Counted from the first letter of the stretch, positions 12,494 to 24,164 are shown. The stretch: 64,000 nt of DNA from Clonostachys chloroleuca (GCA_037952775.1 JBANAY010000003.1:6448001-6512000), one strand, 5' to 3'. Numbers and translations: made by a program. The notes: generated by a model not told the origin, from the sequence alone.

Positions 12494-12585
12494 CGACAAC
12501 GGCATGATTCGAACATGCGCGACCGAAGTCATAGCATCACTAAGATGATTCGAGTGCTACCCATTAACCACTCTGGCACGTTGCC
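12494..12585 (-). tRNA. tRNA-Ser(CGA) with an 11-nt intron
   Basis: On the minus strand the acceptor GGCAACG pairs with CGTTGTC (one G-U) with discriminator G at 12494. The T arm is GCATG-TTCGAAT-CATGC. A variable-arm hairpin GAC-TTCG-GTC makes it type II (Ser/Leu). The anticodon stem TAGCA/TGCTA encloses an 18-nt loop. Removing 11 nt after the base 3' of the anticodon leaves a 7-nt loop with anticodon CGA. Intron position, long variable arm and discriminator G all fit serine. Confidence 0.85.
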
Positions 12586-13252
12586 TTGTGAAAGCTTCGT
12601 AGTAAAATAACATATAACCTGACGATTTCTACCGCTCAATTCATCTCAACCAGCAGGCTAGGTCTGGAGTCTATCAATGAAATAAAACAGACATTCTAGG
12701 TCCCATTGCATTTTCTCGGGGTTTGAATTGAAATTGTACCTTTCCCTGGCTTACGACACCAAAATCTCTTTTTCCCTTCTTCATTGCCACAAGATGGCCA
12801 TGTTTACACGCGCTTTGCTACACCTCCGTTCACAACCATGATAATCCACATAATTTCGCGCACTTGTGAGATTTAGAAATCGAGCATGACATTATTTTCT
12901 TCGTAAAATATAACTTGCTAACTACAATTCACCATTTTATGAGTCGACTTGTCGTGTCGCGGTCGGGTGAGGCAGCTATGGGGTAGGTGAGTCTTGAGAA
13001 TTTGCTTAAGCTGGTATCATCTATTTATTAATCTCAGGAGCTAAGATATAGATACCTACTAAAAGATATAGGGACGAACCTCTAATAATTGATTTACTAA
13101 GACTTCGTATCTGTTCATATCAAAAAGCCAGACATACCCTAGTAAAGTAGACTGCAGATAAATAACAGATCACTTTCGTTCTTCAAGGGCTTGCGTAAAA
13201 AAGGGTTTAAACAAAGTATAAGACACGACCCTACACCAGCATGTACATCTAC
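12586..13252. other. intergenic, AT-rich
   Basis: About 670 bp between the tRNA and the 3' end of the HET-domain gene. Nothing is recognised besides AT-rich sequence. Confidence 0.4.
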
Positions 13253-15535
13253 TCAACCAAGAACTAAAGACACACTCTTCATTTCTAACTTGTCCCACTC
13301 GGCAGCCTTCAAAGAACCACTCGCAAGACGATATGCAACGCCGTCTTTCCACTCCACCCATAAGACGTGGATCAGATCCTCCTTTTTGATTGGGAGGTCA
13401 TAAGCCTTCTTTTCCTTATTAAAGGTCTTTGAATATGTCTTCATCTCGCATATGACCACCAGATCCACCAGCAACCCCGGTTTCGCATCCTCGCGATCAG
13501 CTGCGCGATCTGGGAAAAGGGCCCGCGACTCTTCGTTGGGCAGCCACAGACTCCCTATTGGTCTCCCTTCCCCGCTGAAAAGGGTTGCAACGTTTGTGGG
13601 TTCGTCCGCTCCGAGATAAATCTGGTCCCCCTTTGTGCTCTTGTATGCGGCAACACTAGCCTGTCTTGTTTCACAAAACAGGTACCGGGTCTGTTCTGGC
13701 ATGAATCGGGGCGCCGAGAGGGTGTCGACGACCGGGAATGGGAAATACCATGAGTCCATGGCATCATCGGAGTTAGGCAGGGCCGGGTGTTTGAAGATGT
13801 ACTTGTCGCACCCATCAGGGTGGAGGAAAGGCTCGTCCCGAAAAATCCCTGTCGTGGGGCCTTCGTGGCGTGTCCAGCCAGGAGGCAGAGGTCTCGTAAA
13901 GTCCTTGTAGGTATCTCGGTTCTTGTACCAGGTCGACTTGATTCTTCGCCTTTCGGTAGGCGGGGTGTTGGGTGATGCACCCGTAAACCACTCCGTCGTA
14001 GGGTTGGTTTCCGTGATATGGTTTTGGCGATGGTTGATTCTGGCTGCTTCCCCATATCCGTGGGATATCATGCCCTGCCAGCCCATCCATGACCACGAAG
14101 GAAGACCTGATGATGCCGACTGATCGTCAGGGGACGCAGTACTTATAGTACGCCGACGGATGTTAGTATGATTCCAGTACCGCCTCCAGATTAGACCAAG
14201 TTCAAACATCGTTTCTGGGATTCCAAAGAGGAAACCTCCCTCAAACGTCCGGCTGGCTACGGACAGAAAGGAAGAAATGGCCGGGACAACGTCCTCGTCA
14301 CGATCGAGCGTCCTCTCGTTATAGTTGGTGAATGCGTGGCTCAGGCTACCATAATCTGGGAATCCAGCCGCCACAGTCGGCAACCGTAGGTCGATGTACT
14401 TGTCGGTCTCGAAGTCGGGTACCAACTCTTCGTGCCAGACGCTGCACTGACATTGCCAGTGGATCTCGCCCGAGCGGAAGAGGATCCTTCTCCGGGCCAT
14501 ATGAAACTGCTGGTACGTCCAGCCATCCTCGTAGTACGGGGCTGTGCCGTGAACAAGGCTGAAAATATTCGTGTTGCGAACCATAATGTGCTCATCTCCG
14601 AAGGGGATGACCTTTTGGCCAAGGACTCGAGGTTTCGATACATCCTTGATACCAGCCAGAACAGGTTCGGCACTTCCTGCTTCATCGCCATCACAATCAT
14701 CATTGGGATCGGCTGCGATAATCGTGATGACTGCATTTGCGAATACGTCTCCCATCAGCTCAATCTGCCCAGTCTCATTCTCGGGGGTTGTGGGAATGCT
14801 GCAAGGCCTCTCGGCCCATAGATAGCGCTCTCCGATGGCAGATGTCAGATACATGGCTTGTTGGATGAGGGGCGTTGCGTATTCCGACATGATTGAGTCG
14901 CGAAAAGAGCCGGCCTGTTGCAATTTCTTCAACGTATCTGCGTCTAGAATCTTCCTCTTGTCTCTCTGTTCCACGTAACTCAACGCGACATAGGCCCCAG
15001 GAGTTTCCCCAGTAACGAGGCATTTTTTTTCGACATCGATGATCCAAGCAGGTCGTGTCTGTGCGAGATTGAGCGGATTTTCACATTTCTCACCATGAGA
15101 CGACAAACAAGTCTGCTTCCACTGCTTGAGAATATTAACATCTACCCAGTCAGGATCCAAGATGCGGCCGGTTCCGGGATGATCTGGGACAGAGTCCTTG
15201 TGAGCGAGGATCAGACCCCAGTACACGCCCAGCCGCGTAATGGACTCATACATTGTGATTTTCGGGCCCGATCCGTTTCCGATTCCTATATTCTCGCTTG
15301 CCGGCCTCTTTCCTTCCAGGTTGGCCTTTGATTTTACACCTGCCATGTGGTCGATGAATCCCTGGACCAAAGGCTTGTGTGCTAAACACTGGGTAGAGAG
15401 GGCTTGTTCGGCCGAACCAAAGTCGACTTCATCGTGGCAATCAGGATCGACGAACCGTTTCCAGAGAGTCTGGCAGGCTGCGCAGTCTGAGGCCCATGTT
15501 GGATATTCTTCAGTGTTCTTTGATGGTGGCGACAT
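13253..15535 (-). CDS. HET-domain (heterokaryon incompatibility) protein, degenerate core
   Basis: 760 residues, one exon. The ATG at 15535 (MSPPSKNTEE, AACAATG context) is chosen because the frame upstream has only a TTG. The HET-like core lies at roughly residues 195-300: YVALSYVEQRDKRKI, then GERYLWAERPCSI and LMGDVFANAVITIIAA. Fungal HET domains usually read LSYVWG and RYLWVDxLCIxQ here, so two hallmark elements have drifted. Downstream, SSGLPSWSWMGWQG is the PSWSW element common in HET proteins. HET proteins trigger cell death after non-self recognition. Whether this one can still act is uncertain. Confidence 0.75.
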   Translation of the reverse strand: MSPPSKNTEEYPTWASDCAACQTLWKRFVDPDCHDEVDFGSAEQALSTQCLAHKPLVQGFIDHMAGVKSKANLEGKRPASENIGIGNGSGPKITMYESITRLGVYWGLILAHKDSVPDHPGTGRILDPDWVDVNILKQWKQTCLSSHGEKCENPLNLAQTRPAWIIDVEKKCLVTGETPGAYVALSYVEQRDKRKILDADTLKKLQQAGSFRDSIMSEYATPLIQQAMYLTSAIGERYLWAERPCSIPTTPENETGQIELMGDVFANAVITIIAADPNDDCDGDEAGSAEPVLAGIKDVSKPRVLGQKVIPFGDEHIMVRNTNIFSLVHGTAPYYEDGWTYQQFHMARRRILFRSGEIHWQCQCSVWHEELVPDFETDKYIDLRLPTVAAGFPDYGSLSHAFTNYNERTLDRDEDVVPAISSFLSVASRTFEGGFLFGIPETMFELGLIWRRYWNHTNIRRRTISTASPDDQSASSGLPSWSWMGWQGMISHGYGEAARINHRQNHITETNPTTEWFTGASPNTPPTERRRIKSTWYKNRDTYKDFTRPLPPGWTRHEGPTTGIFRDEPFLHPDGCDKYIFKHPALPNSDDAMDSWYFPFPVVDTLSAPRFMPEQTRYLFCETRQASVAAYKSTKGDQIYLGADEPTNVATLFSGEGRPIGSLWLPNEESRALFPDRAADREDAKPGLLVDLVVICEMKTYSKTFNKEKKAYDLPIKKEDLIHVLWVEWKDGVAYRLASGSLKAAEWDKLEMKSVSLVLG

Positions 15536-16317
15536 TGTTTGACTGTATCGGGGCGCCGGCAAGATGGTGGGTTCAAGCAAAACTATGATTCTGAAATTTA
15601 TTCAAGGAATCAAATGGTAGGAAGAATCAAAAACGTATAATAGAGACTCAGAGAGAAAGACAGAAAGCCAGAATGAATAGAGATCGGATGGACCTAATAA
15701 GTAGTTAAGTAATTGATGACGAGGCAGCTCTGAGTGTTGGTTGGATGATCTCGCCTCATTCGGTTCTTTGCAGCAATAACCAATAACACTCCAGAGTCTA
15801 CACCAGGCAACAGTCGGGTAGCTTAGCCATTATGTAATATATGTATATAGCCCTTAATAAACTAGTGCAAGGCAATCACTGAGGGCAACAAGGCAACTAC
15901 TATTAAACCATATCTGCAAGTATTACTTGTCATTTGCATTAGCAAGTGTGGGATTGTCGCGCAATATGACCACAAACCGGCAGGCTAGACATGCACCGGC
16001 CAACAACAGTAACACGATTAGACAAGCATATCACTGGTAATGCATCATTTTCTTGATCCGTTGAACCTATTTAAGTTGTGTCTGTGAATCTGTCAACACC
16101 ACTTGGCTGATAATGAGGCTTAGTATATGACAATTCGCTTGAACAACTACTTTGGCAAGAGCAGTAACCTGCAAACAATAATCTACTTTGAGTTGGTCAT
16201 GTACGTTGCAGTCAACGTTTATAAATAAGACTCTCGATGGCATATGTTCACAGATGGACGGAGTTCATATTTATTTCATGGTGTGCTTCATCGTACGATC
16301 CTAACGATGTTAACATA
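15536..16317. other. intergenic, HET gene promoter side
   Basis: About 780 bp of AT-rich sequence. The first 150 bp are presumably the HET gene leader and promoter. No other feature seen. Confidence 0.35.
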
Positions 16318-17070
16318 TCACCCTTTACACTGCAATATGTGATATCCAAGCTTTTCTCTCGCCTCAGCAATTGTAGATCCCTCGGATATCATCTTCCGAA
16401 TACCTTCCTCACTCTTTTTGATACTTTCTGCAAGTGCAGCCACCTCACGAGCCCTATATCGGGGTATGATGATAATACTATTCGCATCGGCCACAATAAT
16501 ATCACGAGGGCTTACTCGGACCTTATTGATACCGACCGACTTGTTGATACTACCTACTTGAACTCAGTTTTTGCCTGTTTGTATCTAGCGGCCTGCTGTG
16601 AAAACAGGATAGTTATTACTGAGGGCGTAATTGATATCATGGTATATACTGGTAATAACGGTGCCCGTAAGACCTTGTAGACCGGCATACTGAGTTATGA
16701 TATTGCCCCAGATAATGCAGTCCGTGTGACTACTATTATTAATAATGATAGAATCTCTAACCGCTATATTATTAATAAAGTCCCCTATACTACCAGATGG
16801 GTTACTAGCGGGCATGAAATGAACTGTAAAGGCTGGTCTACTGTTGTTCTCTTGTAGTTGGCGAGCGGTATGATGTTGAATGCCTGTCCTGGAATACCGA
16901 GTCTGTCTAGAGTATCCGATACCCCGGTAGTGCTCGAAGTCGGTGAATAGGCTGACTAACTCTATGTCTTCTGGTGATGGCTTTTTAGGATTCTGGTTCG
17001 AATTGCCCTCTTTCTTAGGTGCAGTAGAGTCAGAAGAGGATGCAATAGCTTCAAACTGCTTATCATGCAT
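16318..17070 (-). pseudogene. RraA-like / HMG-aldolase-type gene remnant
   Basis: Minus-strand translation shows an RraA/4-hydroxy-4-methyl-2-oxoglutarate aldolase-like fold: PAFTVHFMPASNPSG, then SSHTDCIIWGNIITQYAGLQGLTGTVI (compare the family G-x-T-x-x-A-x-W-G-x-x-x-x-x-A). After two in-frame stops (TAG and TGA near 16585 and 16560), VSPRDIIVADANSIIIIPRYRAREV follows in the same frame. The stops are the kind made by C-to-T change. The 5' start is uncertain. It is divergent from a second aldolase remnant. The family makes pyruvate from aromatic ring-cleavage intermediates; this copy looks dead. Confidence 0.65.
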
Positions 17071-17204
17071 GAATTCTGCTACCGGACGACCAGTCCGAAC
17101 TTCCTGAACTATAACATATACTGATTTAATAAAATATACTCTGGATACTAGTACCTATAGTACTATTATACCTATGATTTATACCGCTTAAGATACTAGG
17201 ACTG

Positions 17205-17735
17205 TCGTCTAGTATACAAAGTTCCTACTGCAGGGTATCAGGGACCAGGGCTCGGTGTTTCCCGGATACATATTTAGGGCTGACCTGCTCATATATCTGA
17301 AACGGCCAATGAAATGCTTATTATGGTTCTCCAAATCGAGTCTAAGCTGGGTGTTGAGAATGTGGATGCTATCTACGCGGTATCTGGTGTCGGTAAGTGG
17401 CTTATGCCAGTAAGCTATGATAAAACATGTCTTTTTGTTCTAATAAGGAATGAAGATATGCTATTTATAGGGCCAAATAACCTCGCTCTTTCTATTCTTA
17501 CTTATATCCCTGCTAAAGGTAATAAGTGTGAGTTTATTAATACTATATTAATACTATAGATAGAATCGTTAAGGCGGCTAGGAAGTATGGCAAGTAGGTT
17601 GGTTGCTTGTTTAATGATGGCGCTTCAGTAAAGAAGCATTTCGAAATCTTTGATATGGTCACTATAAGCTACGACGTTCGTGCAATTCAGAACCCGTATA
17701 AGGCTGAGTTACAGATTGCACGGCTGCAGCAGTGA
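17205..17735 (+). pseudogene. HpcH/HpaI-family aldolase remnant
   Basis: Plus-strand fragments in family order: GYQGPGLGVS, two stops, ETANEML..LQIESKLGVENVDAIYAV, LFIGPNNLALS (family GPNDLA), KAARKYGK, then CFNDGASVKKHFEIFDMVTIS. The block from 17393 starts GTAAGT and interrupts the AVSGV / MLFIGPN junction, which looks like a retained fungal intron. Internal stops and frame breaks show decay. HpcH/HpaI aldolases cleave 2-keto-4-hydroxy acids to pyruvate. Confidence 0.6.
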
Positions 17736-18513
17736 AAGCACAATTGGTAAGGCCTTATTTATAGCTAATAAAGCCGTGTATAAACCGCTGAGGAATCTTT
17801 TCAAACACAAAATGTAGAAGTAAGTAAGACGAAGGATATCAAGCTGAAGAGGAATCTTCAGAGGTTTATTGGAAATTAGGCGCGGAGAGGGAGCCTTGGC
17901 AGCCATGATACCTAAGACCTCGTTATTCATTTCATATCTTCAAGGGAAGGATATTATTAGGATATGTCAACATAAGCCAATGTCTAGAACCGGAACTATG
18001 AGCGGTTGACCACCTACTGGCAGGGTGACTCGATTTATTCTTGCAACTATCTGGTTCTTTTCCAACAGCTGTCGCAGAACGGAGTCCCCGCAGCGATAGA
18101 GTTCTATGCACATACCAAGGGGGTAAAAGTGACCCTGGAGAACTTGAGAACGGCTCATCTCCTCCGGATCAATTGATTGTATTTGAGGACTCCGTATTTT
18201 AACTGGCTACTGGTGTCCTACCCTTGTAGATGCTGCACCCGAAGAGGGCGCCTCTGGTTTGGTCAAGAAGGTGAGCCTGCCACTCCCGCTGGCTATCAGC
18301 ACAAGAGATTCGTTTCCTCCCCTGTTATCATCTAGGTCAACTTGAGTCGTTTTGCTGTTGAGGTCTATTTAGCACATTATCAATAGGCATATATGATAGA
18401 TATCACAGGTCTATTTCCCACAACAACGTGCGCTTCTACATGTCCACTCGATGAAATGTATCAGTATCTCGGTAAAGACTATCTATAAATTCAACACTGC
18501 AGGACTTTATCGT
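17736..18513. other. decayed sequence beside aldolase remnants
   Basis: Short open pieces on the minus strand (around 17967-18158, YPLGMCIELYRCG) look like coding relics, but I cannot name a family. They may belong to the same lost catabolic group. Confidence 0.25.
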
Positions 18514-18960
18514 TTATCGTTTGGCGTAATCAACCGATGTAAAGGGCCAGTCTGACGCAATCCAGCTCAGTACTGCTTCATACAGGGGTTTGCCGAGCTC
18601 TGCCTGGTCTGCGCACACCCAGGACCGGACATCGACATCATATCCCTCCCGCTTGGGTGCTTCCAAATAGACACAACCGATGACCTTGCCATTTGTCGGG
18701 GACAGCACTGTATAGGCGAAACCGACACGCTCGGCAGCTTCCTTCTCGTGCTGAACGAGGTCGGCTAGGTTCTGTTCCACCGGGAAGTCCTCAACTGGCC
18801 ACTCGCGGCCCGCGAACCCGGGCGTTTTCTGAATGTGCTCGATGCTGTCATGCCATGCTTGATAATCGGAAACGTTATGGGCGGTAGTCAGTGGCTCGAG
18901 CCGGAAGCCCTCCCCATGTAAGGATGAGGGGATGACGAAGTCTTGAGGAACAAGGACCAT
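18514..18960 (-). CDS. GNAT-family N-acetyltransferase-like protein
   Basis: 148 residues, one exon, ATG at 18960. The N-terminal half has RLEPLTTAHNVSDYQAWHDSIEHI. The C-terminal half shows the GNAT pattern of paired strands, FAYTVLSPTNGKVIGCVYLEAP, then DVRSWVCADQAELGKPLYEAVLSWI (cofactor-binding strand and helix). The length is short for the fold, but many fungal members of this group are similar. It probably transfers an acyl group from CoA to a small amine; the substrate is unknown. It stands alone beside decayed genes. Confidence 0.65.
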   Translation of the reverse strand: MVLVPQDFVIPSSLHGEGFRLEPLTTAHNVSDYQAWHDSIEHIQKTPGFAGREWPVEDFPVEQNLADLVQHEKEAAERVGFAYTVLSPTNGKVIGCVYLEAPKREGYDVDVRSWVCADQAELGKPLYEAVLSWIASDWPFTSVDYAKR

Positions 18961-20276
18961 GGTGCTCGCTATTTGGCGATTTAGGCGTTGAGACCAATTA
19001 CGCGACGGTGCATGAGAAAGCTGTTAAATTCATGTAGAAGGCGAAATTATCAAGTCTCCATTCCTGTATTAATGGTCAAATATTTGTTGATGTGTTGCCG
19101 AGAGTTGAGTGGAAGTGTGTGGTGCATCGTCGGAGTTCCGTCAGCTGGGGAGTTCCGTCAGCTGACCAGGGTCCATGGAAGACTTTGAGGGTCCATTCGG
19201 AAACAAGTTACCAACCAACCAACCACAACTCCTTACAACCCTGCTCAATGCTCCAAGGTCGGCTTCTTTATTGTGACTTACCGTGACAACATCGAATCGT
19301 GAAATGTCCAAACACTATGTATTTTTCCCTTGCCCAATTTGCGAGCCTGGCGATGCGTGCATGCACCGGCGAGGCACTTGGCTGACGCCTGGACCTAATG
19401 ACAGGCCATTCAACTGATCTCTTAGACCTCAGGATTGAGCATAGCCTAGTAGTTTGCATCCGATTTGCGGTTGCAGAGAGGTGAATCAGCAAGAAGACAT
19501 CCTGCAGAGTATGCATCATCATCGGTCCAGCACTAGATCCTCCAGGAGAGATGCATCCAACAGGCGAGAGGTGCCCCCTCAAGCCTTGTTGGGACTACCG
19601 CAATCTGGAGGCCGCCCGGGTCCCATTGAAGATGTTCAAGAGCACCTCTTTAGTCGGATTGGCTTCGCTCGGGTGATAAGTGCATCAAAGAGCTTCCCTG
19701 CAGTGGAGACATCCACCCGCCCAGGTGCGGCGGCCGCCATATTCGACGGGTTCCAGCCGAGCCATGATGGCAGCACGGTAAGGCTCATAGACAGGTAAAA
19801 GAAAAGTGCTCTGGTGGTAGTTTCCGTGATCTCAAAAAGACAGCATGTTTACGAAACTTGGGGAAGAGAGACTGTACCATAGAAGATGGTAAGAGCTGTA
19901 TACAACATATGCGGCGGCGGCGGCCCATTCTGTTATAAAAAAATTACAAGAGCTTTAGTTACGGTAGGAAAGCAGCTACTGTAGGAACTTTGAAGTATTG
20001 AAACAATAGTTAGTATTGCTATAATATATAGACCATATGGGCAGACTTGGTTTCTGATCAAGGTGCCCGCTGGACTCGGGGATTATTCCTCAGAGTCAAG
20101 GCTAGCATAACACTTATTTTGCCATCTGAACCATTTTCCTGGGCTAGACTTTGGCCGCTTCATAGTCATATCATGGCCATTATCAAACGTCTCTGAGTGT
20201 ACCATTTCGGTCCTCCTTCGGCTACAGGTAGACTAAGAATGCCGTGGGTCATTCATGTTATGCCGTGTCACTGATC
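18961..20276. other. intergenic, no gene recognised
   Basis: 1.3 kb. Open frames at 19268-19582 and 19454-19798 overlap on opposite strands and have no domain. A short GGC-rich run occurs near 19910. Nothing else supported. Confidence 0.35.
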
Positions 20277-21311
20277 TTATCTCTCTAAACTGGGAGCCTT
20301 GGGCATGACATCTTGTACGAGGCTGACAATTCTATTGCCAAACGCTTCGGCGTCGGGGGGATATCGGGCACTGATATAGTTGTAGTTTTCGTCTTCGACT
20401 ATGAACCTGTTTTGGTTGTTAGACCAATAAGCTCAAACAAATCTAAATTCGAAGATGATCTTCTTCATGTGAGAAATATCATACGGCACACTGATATCGA
20501 AGTCTTCAACTGCGCTGGGTTGGATAGCGCCTTCTGAACCTAGGGAGGGCTGTTAATGTTCTCTTCTATGCTTTGCGTAGAAGAGGGCTCAAGCAACTCA
20601 CAAACGTAGCAGTGTTGTCACTCCAGGCTCCATATGTCTTGTAGTAACTGCCAAGAACTGGCCAGGTCGTCCAAAATATGAACCGCTCGAAAAAAGCGGG
20701 CAAGGTGGTGGTGGTGCAACTGCTAATCACAGATCGGCCACTGGTATCCTTGGATTCGGATAAGACCATTACTCCATGACATATAGCCGCAGCTACCTTG
20801 CGGCTAGGCTTCTTGGTTTGAGGAAAGTATAATGCTACAAGCTCATGCACCCGAGGAGAATCAATGAGCTGCCTCAAGCCCTTGTCGTGGCCTCCAGGGA
20901 ATAAAACTAGGTCGAAGGTGTCGAGGGCGAAGTCTGGCGCAGTCCAGGAAAGGGGCCTCTGTATCTCCGTGGATGTGGCCATTATAGTGTATAGATCTAC
21001 TACAGCCTGGGTCGCTCCCTATCTTGCTGTTAGCAGCCTGTATGCAATGCAGGGTGTGGACTCTACGGTACCAGTAACTTCTGCCATACGCCTTCCAACA
21101 TGCGTTTATCACATTGAGGGACCTTGCCGTGTTCCGTCGCAAAAGATATGTCAAAGCCTGCCTTGGATATGGCTGTGTAAGGGACCACAGTCTCTGTTTC
21201 AGATGAGTCAGTGGCATAAAGAAAAGGGAAGACTTGTCTATGTTTCCCAACCATACCTGTAGGATCATGGCCGTAATCAGCCATCATTATCAACGCTTTA
21301 GGGACGGACAT
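20277..21311 (-). CDS. DJ-1/PfpI (ThiJ) family protein
   Basis: 257 residues from five exons: 21257-21311, 21072-21193, 20602-21018, 20490-20539 and 20277-20406. All four introns are GT-AG, two with a clear TAAC branch, and the exon total is an exact codon multiple. Motifs are VPKALIMMADYGHD, FDISFATEHGK, FDLVLFPGGHDKG and the nucleophile elbow AAICHG (Cys139, followed by His140). The end, NYNYISARYPPDAEAFG, is typical of fungal ThiJ/PfpI proteins. Family members include glyoxalase-III-like, chaperone-like and isonitrile-hydratase-like enzymes; which applies here is not clear. No signal peptide. Confidence 0.85.
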
Positions 21312-22673
21312 TGTAGCGTGAATTGTGGTGAAGTGAAGAATGCAAGGGTTCGGTAGTAAATAGACTTGTTTCGCCATGATTAATATACTTGTTTAGTGAC
21401 TATATATATATATGAATATACACGCCGATAAGCGGAATGTTTTTACGAGTATCCAGCTATGTACCATGCCGTTACCTTCATGGCTGTTAGCGCCGGAACT
21501 TTGCGTTTTTTTTTTGTTCGCGGAGACAATACCATATTTGGCGACAAGGACCTGCAAAAAGAGACTCAAGGCCACAGTGTTTCGAGCCTAACCATACGGG
21601 GTTGCTTAGACGCAAATTCTCCGACTGGTCTTGCAATACGAGGTGGAACCCGTGATTGTTGCCTACCTGAACATCTATTGGCACTGTTGGTGGCACCCAT
21701 CTTGAATTCGGAACCCAAGCCCCAAGTACGCTGCTGCCGAAGGTAGGCTATGGGCGGGAGATTATAAAAAGTTTCATGGAAGAAGCTATATGCGAGGTGG
21801 TAACCAAGACAACGGATGGTACAAAAAGATTGAGGCTGGTGGGTAGCACTACGGCTGGCGTCTTAGTTGGGCTGCCGGAAGACCTTCTGTAGATCTGATG
21901 GGAGGCAAGTTAGGAAGGGGGTATTGGGCAGAGGCCTCCAAACACACACTCGGACAATCTTGAAGCCTCCAGATGCCACGAATGGCAACCGCTGTGCTCT
22001 TTTAGATGCACGTGGGCAACACATGACTTAGCAATACCCCTGGTATACAGTGGCTAGCTGACGCAGTAGTGGAGGAACTCTCACGAGGGCTACCGCGGGT
22101 CAATAATATCGTACTTGACCTTGAAAAGAATGGGAATGTCAGCTTGGTCATGTAGGCTGACACACTGGCCCATTGAAATATGACGGAACTCCGGCGTCTG
22201 ACAGCAACACATGACATTGAAGGGATCAAACATACGCCGTGACAAGTCATTGTGCCCGGAAAGTTTGTGATGAGAATCAAGCCAACAAGAGTCCGAACGA
22301 GGATTACACGCTTAGCACTTTCCAGCGCTCTCCTTGTCCTGTTTTGGCTCGTTGGCATTCTGTAGTCAGCAAGATCTCGGCACTCGGAATATGTACTTGA
22401 ACCACATTCGCACACTCGAAGCAAAACCTCTCTCTTTTGTCTCTTCGAATTAACATACAATCGCCTTGTGCCATTACCCTCATCTCTCTACACCAGACCA
22501 ACGCTCTATGCCGTACTACGCCGACTAGAAAGGCCCCTAGACTACAGTTGTATATCGACCAAGGAGGCCCCGAAGAGTTCCTCATTTCCCCTACTCGGCA
22601 ACAGGCAACTGATCTTGGGTTTACTTAAACACCCCCATTTCTATCTATCAATTACTGCTACTAAATCCTTGAC
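21312..22673. other. intergenic, no gene recognised
   Basis: 1.36 kb between divergent genes (DJ-1-like and FAD monooxygenase), so both promoters lie here. A (TA)n run is near 21405. Open frames such as 22002-22460 (minus) show no domain. Confidence 0.4.
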
Positions 22674-24164
22674 ATGGAGCCGAGACGATCCAGGTTCATC
22701 ATAGTCGGCGGAGGCCCGGTTGGACTCACTGCGGCCCACGCGCTCTCGCGAGCCGGTATTGACTTCATCCTGCTCGAGTCGCGCAAGAGCATCGTGCTCG
22801 AGGCTGGGTCCAACCTCGTGCTGCTGCCCATCGGTCTCCGCGTCCTGGGCCAGCTAGGCTTGCTTCCGGCCATCAACAAGGTCAGCTCGGCAATGAGCCG
22901 TTTCAAGCGGCTGGACCATGACGGCCGCGATATGGGCGACACCATGTTCTTCAGCCATCTAAGGGACAAGTACGTTGTTCAATTTTACCACCTAAAAGTC
23001 TTGTCGTAATCGCTAACATTCTCCCAAGTTTCGGTGCCTATCCTCGCGTCATCAGCCGGCACGACTTGATGCAGGTGCTTTGGGACGCCCTCCCAGCGGC
23101 TGACCGAGCAAGGCTGCTCCCAAACAAGAAAGTGGTGGATATCACTGCCGCCTCTGACGGCGTCGTCGTCCAGTGCAGAGACGGCACGTCCTACGAAGGC
23201 TTCATGATTGTCGGGGCCGACGGTGCCCACAGCATGGTACGCGAGCACATGCGCGACTTTGCTCTGCAGCAGGGCAGCCCAGAGCAGCCGCCGGGGTCTC
23301 TGCCGCCTCAGATAAACGACCAGCAGCCGTTTCTGACATCGTACCGCTCCCTCTGGGTCCGCTTCCCGACGCTGCAGGGCCTGCACGCCGGCGACGCCAT
23401 GGAGACGCACGGCCACGACCTGACGCTTCAGCTGTTCGCCGGCGAGGAGTCGACCGTGATTGGCATCTACGAGCGGCTCGACAAGCCCACGCGCGAGAGC
23501 CAGCGGTACGTGCAGGCCGACGAGGACGCCTTCATCGCCCGCTGGGGCCACCTGCCCATCAACGAGAGTGGGAGCGGCAGCAGCGGCAGCGGCAGGGGCG
23601 GCAGCCTCACCACAGCCGACGTGTACAAGGCCCGGAGCCAGTCCGGGCTGGTGAACCTCGAGGAGGGCGTGGTCCAGCACTGGAGCTGGGGGAGCCGCGT
23701 CGTGCTCGTCGGCGACGCCGCCCACAAGTTCACGCCCAGCACCGGCGCTGGCTGCAACAACGGCATCGTCGACGTCGTCGAGCTGGCCAACCAGCCTCAA
23801 CCGCGCCTACCGCCTTGCGTGTGAGGACGAGGATCCAGGACAGACGACGGCCAAGCAGCCGCCTGTGCCGCCGTCGGCCGAACAGATCATCGCCGCGTTC
23901 GCTGACTACCAGAAGGCTCGATACACGGCGGTCAAGAACAGCATGGATGAGGCGAGCCGAGCCACAGCATCCGCGACCTGGTCGAACACTGCAAGCAAGT
24001 TTGTGGACCGATATGTCATATCGCACCAGGGCTTGCAAAAGCTGTTTTCGCAGATGGGTTCCCAGCAGATGGCAAAGACGCCCGTGTTCGACTACGTCGG
24101 CGGCGAGGAGCCCTTTACCGGGAAAGTCCCCTGGGAGCACCCCATCAAGCCTTTGGCCATTTGA
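22674..24164 (+). CDS. class A FAD-dependent monooxygenase with apparent +1 frameshift
   Basis: Exon 1 is 22674-22969, the intron is 22970-23028 (TAAC branch, CAAG acceptor), and exon 2 is 23029-24164. Motifs are RFIIVGGGPVGLTAAHAL (GxGxxG), an isoleucine-rich LESR at the end of strand 2, IVGADGAHS (the DG motif) near residue 165, and VVLVGDAAHKFTPSTGAG (the GD motif) near 330. A Gly/Ser-rich insert (SGSGSSGSGRGG) is unusual. At about 23791 the frame changes by one base: GIVDVVELAN continues as SLNRAYRLACEDE only if one C is skipped. The exon sum is one base more than a codon multiple, which agrees. If the base is real, the protein ends prematurely at 23824. Similar enzymes epoxidise or hydroxylate terpenoids and aromatics. 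The substrate is unknown. Confidence 0.75.

Noticed and set aside
22985..23800. 271-residue minus-strand open frame opposite the FAD monooxygenase
   Set aside because: Ala/Val-rich mirror of a GC-rich coding region; no motif or intron logic.
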